Assembly: GCA_023488565.1 (NCBI GenBank)
Contig: JAMDDZ010000130.1
Span: forward strand, 1 to 25,965
Source: Bacillota bacterium
Lineage (GTDB): Bacteria; Bacillota; Sulfobacillia; Sulfobacillales; Sulfobacillaceae
Reading direction: 5' to 3'
DNA length: 25,965 nt
Below the pieces are notes generated by a model, which saw only the letters and a program-made list of their open reading frames with translations, was not told the origin of the DNA and searched no databases. This document shows positions 23,617-25,965 of this stretch, piece after piece (the stretch's first letter is position 1; every line of letters begins with the position of its first letter). The position numbers were made by a program, and so were the translations under genes.

Positions 23617-23619
23617 GCG

Positions 23620-24189
23620 TTAATAGCCTCCGTAACCGGACGACGAGCTGCTAGATGACGAACTGCTAGATGAGGTGGTACTGGTGGCTGCTGTCAATTG
23701 CGGGGTGGCTACAAACCACTTCCCTTCAATGCCTTCGCCGTTGGCTTGATGCGGGGCGCTGTCCCCGGAATAGGTGTAGAGGAGATGTCCTTGATAGGCG
23801 ACTTGATTGCCATTGGCATCCTTGACAACACTTAAAGAGCCGGGAAGATTTGACGTGCCAGTAGCCGAAGAACCGCCGCTAACGGTCAAGGCATGCCAAA
23901 TTTGACTGCAGGCCCCGGTGCAATGGCTGGTAGTCGGAGTATCGCCAGTAAAATAGTATAGGGTCATACCACTGCTGGTTGCCAGAACTGTCTCGGACTT
24001 GCCGCTAACCGTCGCCGAATTAGTGGTAACCGTGAGCGCTGTATTGGATGATGTTGAAGGCTGTGTGCTGGTACTAGTAGAACTGGTGGACGTAGGGGGA
24101 TTGCTAGCCTGGGCTGTGCCGCAACCCGCTAGCAATGCCGCCGCCCCTATTGCTAAACTCCACCGCATCCATCCCTTGGAAAGTGTCAT
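23620..24189 (-). CDS. Lipoprotein with two secreted-repeat (COG4315) motifs
   Basis: 189 residues. Signal peptide with lipobox LLAGC (lipidated Cys23). A Thr/Ser-rich spacer of about 35 residues follows, the likely wall-spanning linker. Two Secreted_repeat units follow: TLYYFTGDTPTTSHCTGACS (about 76-95) with the paired Cys (H-C-x3-C) and W, and VAYQGHLLYTYSGDSAPHQA (about 129-148) with GEGIEGKWFV. The end is poly-Ser and GYGGY. The family is common in acidophiles and actinobacteria, with no settled function. Members often lie near electron-transfer or metal genes. ATG 24189 has AAAGGAGGT upstream at 11 bases. The AGC/AGT/TCG serine repeat (about 23632-23676) is a coding microsatellite that could vary in length. 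Confidence 0.85.
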   Translation of the reverse strand: MTLSKGWMRWSLAIGAAALLAGCGTAQASNPPTSTSSTSTSTQPSTSSNTALTVTTNSATVSGKSETVLATSSGMTLYYFTGDTPTTSHCTGACSQIWHALTVSGGSSATGTSNLPGSLSVVKDANGNQVAYQGHLLYTYSGDSAPHQANGEGIEGKWFVATPQLTAATSTTSSSSSSSSSSSSGYGGY

Positions 24190-24256
24190 TTAGGGTAAAG
24201 ACCTCCTTTCGGGAGAAAAACCACCTTTCTTTTTGTCATTGTGTTGAATTGCTCTT

Positions 24257-24285
24257 ATCGTAGCTTTTGTAGGACAGAGTGACAA
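24257..24285 (-). promoter_or_regulatory. Candidate sigma-A promoter of the secreted-repeat lipoprotein gene
   Basis: On the reverse strand TTGTCA (24285-24280) and TACGAT (24262-24257) are exactly 17 bp apart, about 67 bp upstream of the start codon at 24189. AT-rich DNA (24300-24350) lies just upstream of it. Confidence 0.5.
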
Positions 24286-24289
24286 GATA

Positions 24290-24717
24290 AACGGCAGATA
24301 AGTTTTGCTAATGTAATTTTCACTAATTTTTAATTTTATTATAAAGAATTCTGTGGACGCCATGGTTCAAGCGAGAGGGTGTCTATGCGGGGCCTAGGGA
24401 CCTAAACAATAACTAGACTTGAGACTCCCGTGGCCTGGCGGCCGCAATAGAGGATGAAACGCTCCATAGAGGAAAAGGCCGAGGCCATCACGAATACCCT
24501 CTCATGCGCTGGCGCGTTGGAGCCAGGGACAACGCGACCCTTGGGTCGCGATGACTCTGCGGATTCCCACCCGCTAGCCGCCCTAGTGCACTCGCATCAC
24601 GATAACCAGGTGCGTCTCCACCTCTTGTCCGCCAGCGGGAGGCATTAGGCATCGGATCCTAGAGGATCTGGTCGTCTAGGCAGACGTTACTGACATAAAA
24701 TACCACACCGTGCGGCA
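24290..24717. other. Stretch without a recognisable gene
   Basis: AT-rich to about 24350, then GC-rich. A 64-codon frame at 24454-24648 has no known match and only a poorly placed AGAGG before it. A perfect 8-bp hairpin, CGCGACCC-TT-GGGTCGCG (24533-24550), and the short dyad GATCCT-AG-AGGATC (near 24655-24668) are present with no T-run. Probably decayed DNA. Confidence 0.4.
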
Positions 24718-24839
24718 AATCCGTAGCTTTCCGGGCTGAAGGTCGGTTCCCAGATGGGTTCCATGACTCGCCGCATGGCTTCTTCTGCCACGCGGTCCCG
24801 GGCAGCGGGCACCCCTAAGGGCCTTTGTTTCTTGGTTCC
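24718..24839 (-). pseudogene. ltrA: Internal fragment of a group II intron reverse transcriptase
   Basis: On the reverse strand the frame reads GTKKQRPLGVPAARDRVAEE, then AMRRVMEPIWEPTFSPESYGF. This is the RT block with the RPLGIP, RDR and EP-x-(W/F)E-x-F-x-x-SYGFRP motifs found in every group II intron-encoded protein. The match is lost after SYGF (the usual RPGRS becomes AARCG) and a stop follows at 24689. The N-terminus, YADD block, maturase domain and any intron RNA ends are not seen. It is on the opposite strand to the intron stub at 404-508, so the two need not come from one element. Confidence 0.7.
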
Positions 24840-24963
24840 GGCTTCGGCATTCAGGCGCGGCGGACCGGTAGCGGTTTGTAGCGATGCTCACGCATCGCGC
24901 ACCCCAGGCCGGTCGAGTTCCTCTCCGAGATGTTCAGCAAATTGGTCGCAACTCTGGCAAAAG

Positions 24964-25118
24964 TTCTCCCGTGATGAGGTGCTGGAGGATGCCAAGGAAA
25001 CTGCGGTCAATCAGGCTATTGAAGCGGGAGGACCCTAACGCGATCGAAATTATTGACGTCGAGGAAGTACCGTTGGCCTATCTCCCCGGGAATGCCACGC
25101 GTATCCGCGTCAAGGCGG
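24964..25118 (+). pseudogene. Frameshifted fragment of a hydantoinase/oxoprolinase (HyuA-like) protein
   Basis: First frame: FSRDEVLEDAKETAVNQAIEAG (from 24964). Second frame, from about 25028: DPNAIEIIDVEEVPLAYLPG followed by NATRIRVKAA. Together they give the recognisable HyuA stretch EVLE-x-AK-x-x-A-x-x-x-A-x-x-AGADP-x-x-x-EI-x-(D/E)-x-(E/D)EVPLAYLPGNA-x-R-x-RVKA. The shift at about 25027-25031 puts TAA 25036 in the first frame. Only about 50 residues of a roughly 680-residue family remain. The intact enzyme hydrolyses hydantoins or 5-oxoproline with ATP in some members. Confidence 0.6.
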
Positions 25119-25552
25119 CAGCGCGCTTAATAGGCAGTACACAATATGGTGAATCGGTGCGGTATTCGCATTAACGCTTTTTATCCCCGTTGGGCGGCCC
25201 ATAGTCCTAGGGTTTGGAAGAGTGGGCTGGGACCGCCGCACGGACCAGGCAATTTGCCGTGGAGTGGCATGCATTGAGGACTGCCTCGGTACGGACTGAG
25301 AGCGATTATCCGTTTGGTTGGAAATAATTCGGTTACCTAAGCCCACCATAGGGCCGCGCTTCCGTTCTGAGTGATGTGGCCATGCATTATTAGAAATTCT
25401 TATACAGAAGCATAAGTAAACCTGTTTGTATAACCGCAAGACCCGCAATACACTGAAAAATGATGAGAAAATCTCATAATACGATCACTGCGAAGGAGGT
25501 GCGTAAGAAACGCAAGTCCTTACTTTTTTCCTTCTTTGATCTATGTCCCGAG

Positions 25553-25645
25553 CCCACGCGTGGGGCGAATGGGAGGTTGGGATGTTTACATCCCAACTCC
25601 GTTAGTAAAGACTTGTTTAGCAAACAAGAACACAGGTTAATTAAC
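25553..25645. repeat. Series of four palindromes
   Basis: CCCACGCGTGGG (25553-25564, perfect palindrome), GTTGGGATG-TTTA-CATCCCAAC (25576-25597, 9-bp stem), CTTGTTT-AGC-AAACAAG (25612-25628, 7-bp stem) and GTTAATTAAC (25636-25645). None is followed by a T-run suited to termination. Sub-terminal hairpins of this kind are used by single-strand IS200/IS605 transposases and by TnpB guide RNAs, so this could be the orphan end of such an element. That link is a guess. Confidence 0.4.
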
Positions 25646-25885
25646 GATGACTGCAGTTCACCGATAATCACAGTGAGTGGTACAGATGAGCGGAAAGGTA
25701 GTACCAATCTAATAGTCAGACAAGCGCGACATTTGTGGCCTAACGCCTAACCGTGCGCGGATCTTGCCCGCAGATCGTGAGCCGACCGAACTCCACCTAC
25801 GACGCATCCCGGAGACCACACTGCTAATAAAGTATTTGGGAGGTTGTAACTGCTTCACTAATTGCTCGTAAAGCATCATACGTAA

Positions 25886-25894
25886 TGGTATACT
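25886..25894 (+). promoter_or_regulatory. Extended -10 promoter element
   Basis: TG-g-TATACT (TG 25886-25887, hexamer 25889-25894) lies 19 bp before the ATG at 25914. No good -35 at 16-18 bp, as extended -10 promoters allow. Confidence 0.4.
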
Positions 25895-25913
25895 ATCTGC
25901 GGGTGAGCAGAGT

Positions 25914-25965
25914 ATGGATGATCAATTTGTGAGTATCGGAAAAGCGGCCAAGATGATCGGGATGA
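25914..25965 (+). CDS. N-terminus of a MerR-type HTH protein or IS607-type recombinase, cut by the window end
   Basis: The 17 visible residues are MDDQFVSIGKAAKMIGM. The pattern (Y/F)-x-SIG-x-AAK-x-x-G is the first helix-turn of the MerR-like DNA-binding domain, shared by MerR regulators and by TnpA serine recombinases of IS607 elements. The setting among mobile-element scraps makes IS607 TnpA plausible, but the catalytic part is outside the window. GGGTGAG precedes the ATG by about seven bases, and an extended -10 lies just upstream. Confidence 0.55.
   Translation, partial: MDDQFVSIGKAAKMIGM

Larger units (their letters stand above)
25119..25913. other. Stretch without a recognisable gene, with several hairpins
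   Basis: No coding gene is recognised. The frame 25460-25750 has an AAGGAGGTG motif (25494-25502) inside it but no start codon placed to use it, and its product matches nothing I know. The hairpin series at 25553-25645 is listed separately. Confidence 0.4.

Noticed and set aside
1..25965. CRISPR arrays, tRNA or rRNA genes
   Set aside because: No regularly spaced repeats and no cloverleaf or rRNA-like sequence were noticed on reading both strands. A tRNAscan or CRISPR search was not possible.

Overview
The window looks like a chromosomal segment of a moderately GC-balanced, Gram-positive-type bacterium. Ribosome binding sites are strong (AGGAGG-like), GTG and TTG starts occur, lipoproteins carry lipoboxes, and there is a YtpB-type terpene synthase and a RecQ with a Firmicutes-style C-terminal helix-turn-helix. 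A tricorn protease homologue and the style of the insertion sequences would suit an acidophilic Firmicute such as Sulfobacillus. That placement is an inference from gene content only.

Layout. Bases 1-2190 are a graveyard of mobile and host gene pieces: a TnpB C-terminus, the N-terminus of a group II intron reverse transcriptase, a reverse-strand GNAT acetyltransferase remnant, then about 1.4 kb with no gene I can name. Bases 2193-3107 hold an Mpo1-like membrane protein and a lipoprotein whose ribosome binding site lies inside a hairpin. Bases 3191-9051 are a tight forward run, probably one operon: a Cys/Met PLP enzyme, a J-domain/B-box-like fusion, an aldehyde dehydrogenase, a PolB-type 3'-5' exonuclease and RecQ. 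The last two overlap by ATGA. A small membrane protein (9183-9572) converges on a tetraprenyl-beta-curcumene synthase (9585-10640, minus). Bases 10859-15470 are a reverse-strand cluster: a small zinc-ribbon protein, a YbaK-type deacylase, pyroglutamyl peptidase and a full-length tricorn protease with all its catalytic residues. The last three fit a peptide-turnover and quality-control operon.

The most interesting region is 15591-23046. A decayed IS4-type element (15591-17230) and a 231-bp remnant of the same element's right end (22816-23046) lie in the same orientation and bracket a two-gene signalling cassette. The cassette is a 1350-residue hybrid histidine kinase (4 PAS, HisKA, HATPase, 2 REC, HPt) and a REC-GGDEF diguanylate cyclase with its own terminator. 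The outermost inverted repeats match 14/15 and are directly flanked by the same 6 bp, TATGAT, whereas the left IS copy has no such repeat at its own inner end. This is the signature of a composite transposon, or of an IS-mediated integration, that brought a c-di-GMP phosphorelay into the intergenic space between the zinc-ribbon gene and an isoprenylcysteine methyltransferase-like gene.

After that come the methyltransferase-like gene, a strong bidirectional terminator, and a reverse-strand lipoprotein of the secreted-repeat family with its own promoter. From 24290 to the end is a second graveyard: a reverse-strand group II intron reverse transcriptase fragment, a frameshifted hydantoinase/oxoprolinase fragment, a series of hairpins and, at the edge, the start of a MerR-type HTH or IS607-type protein.
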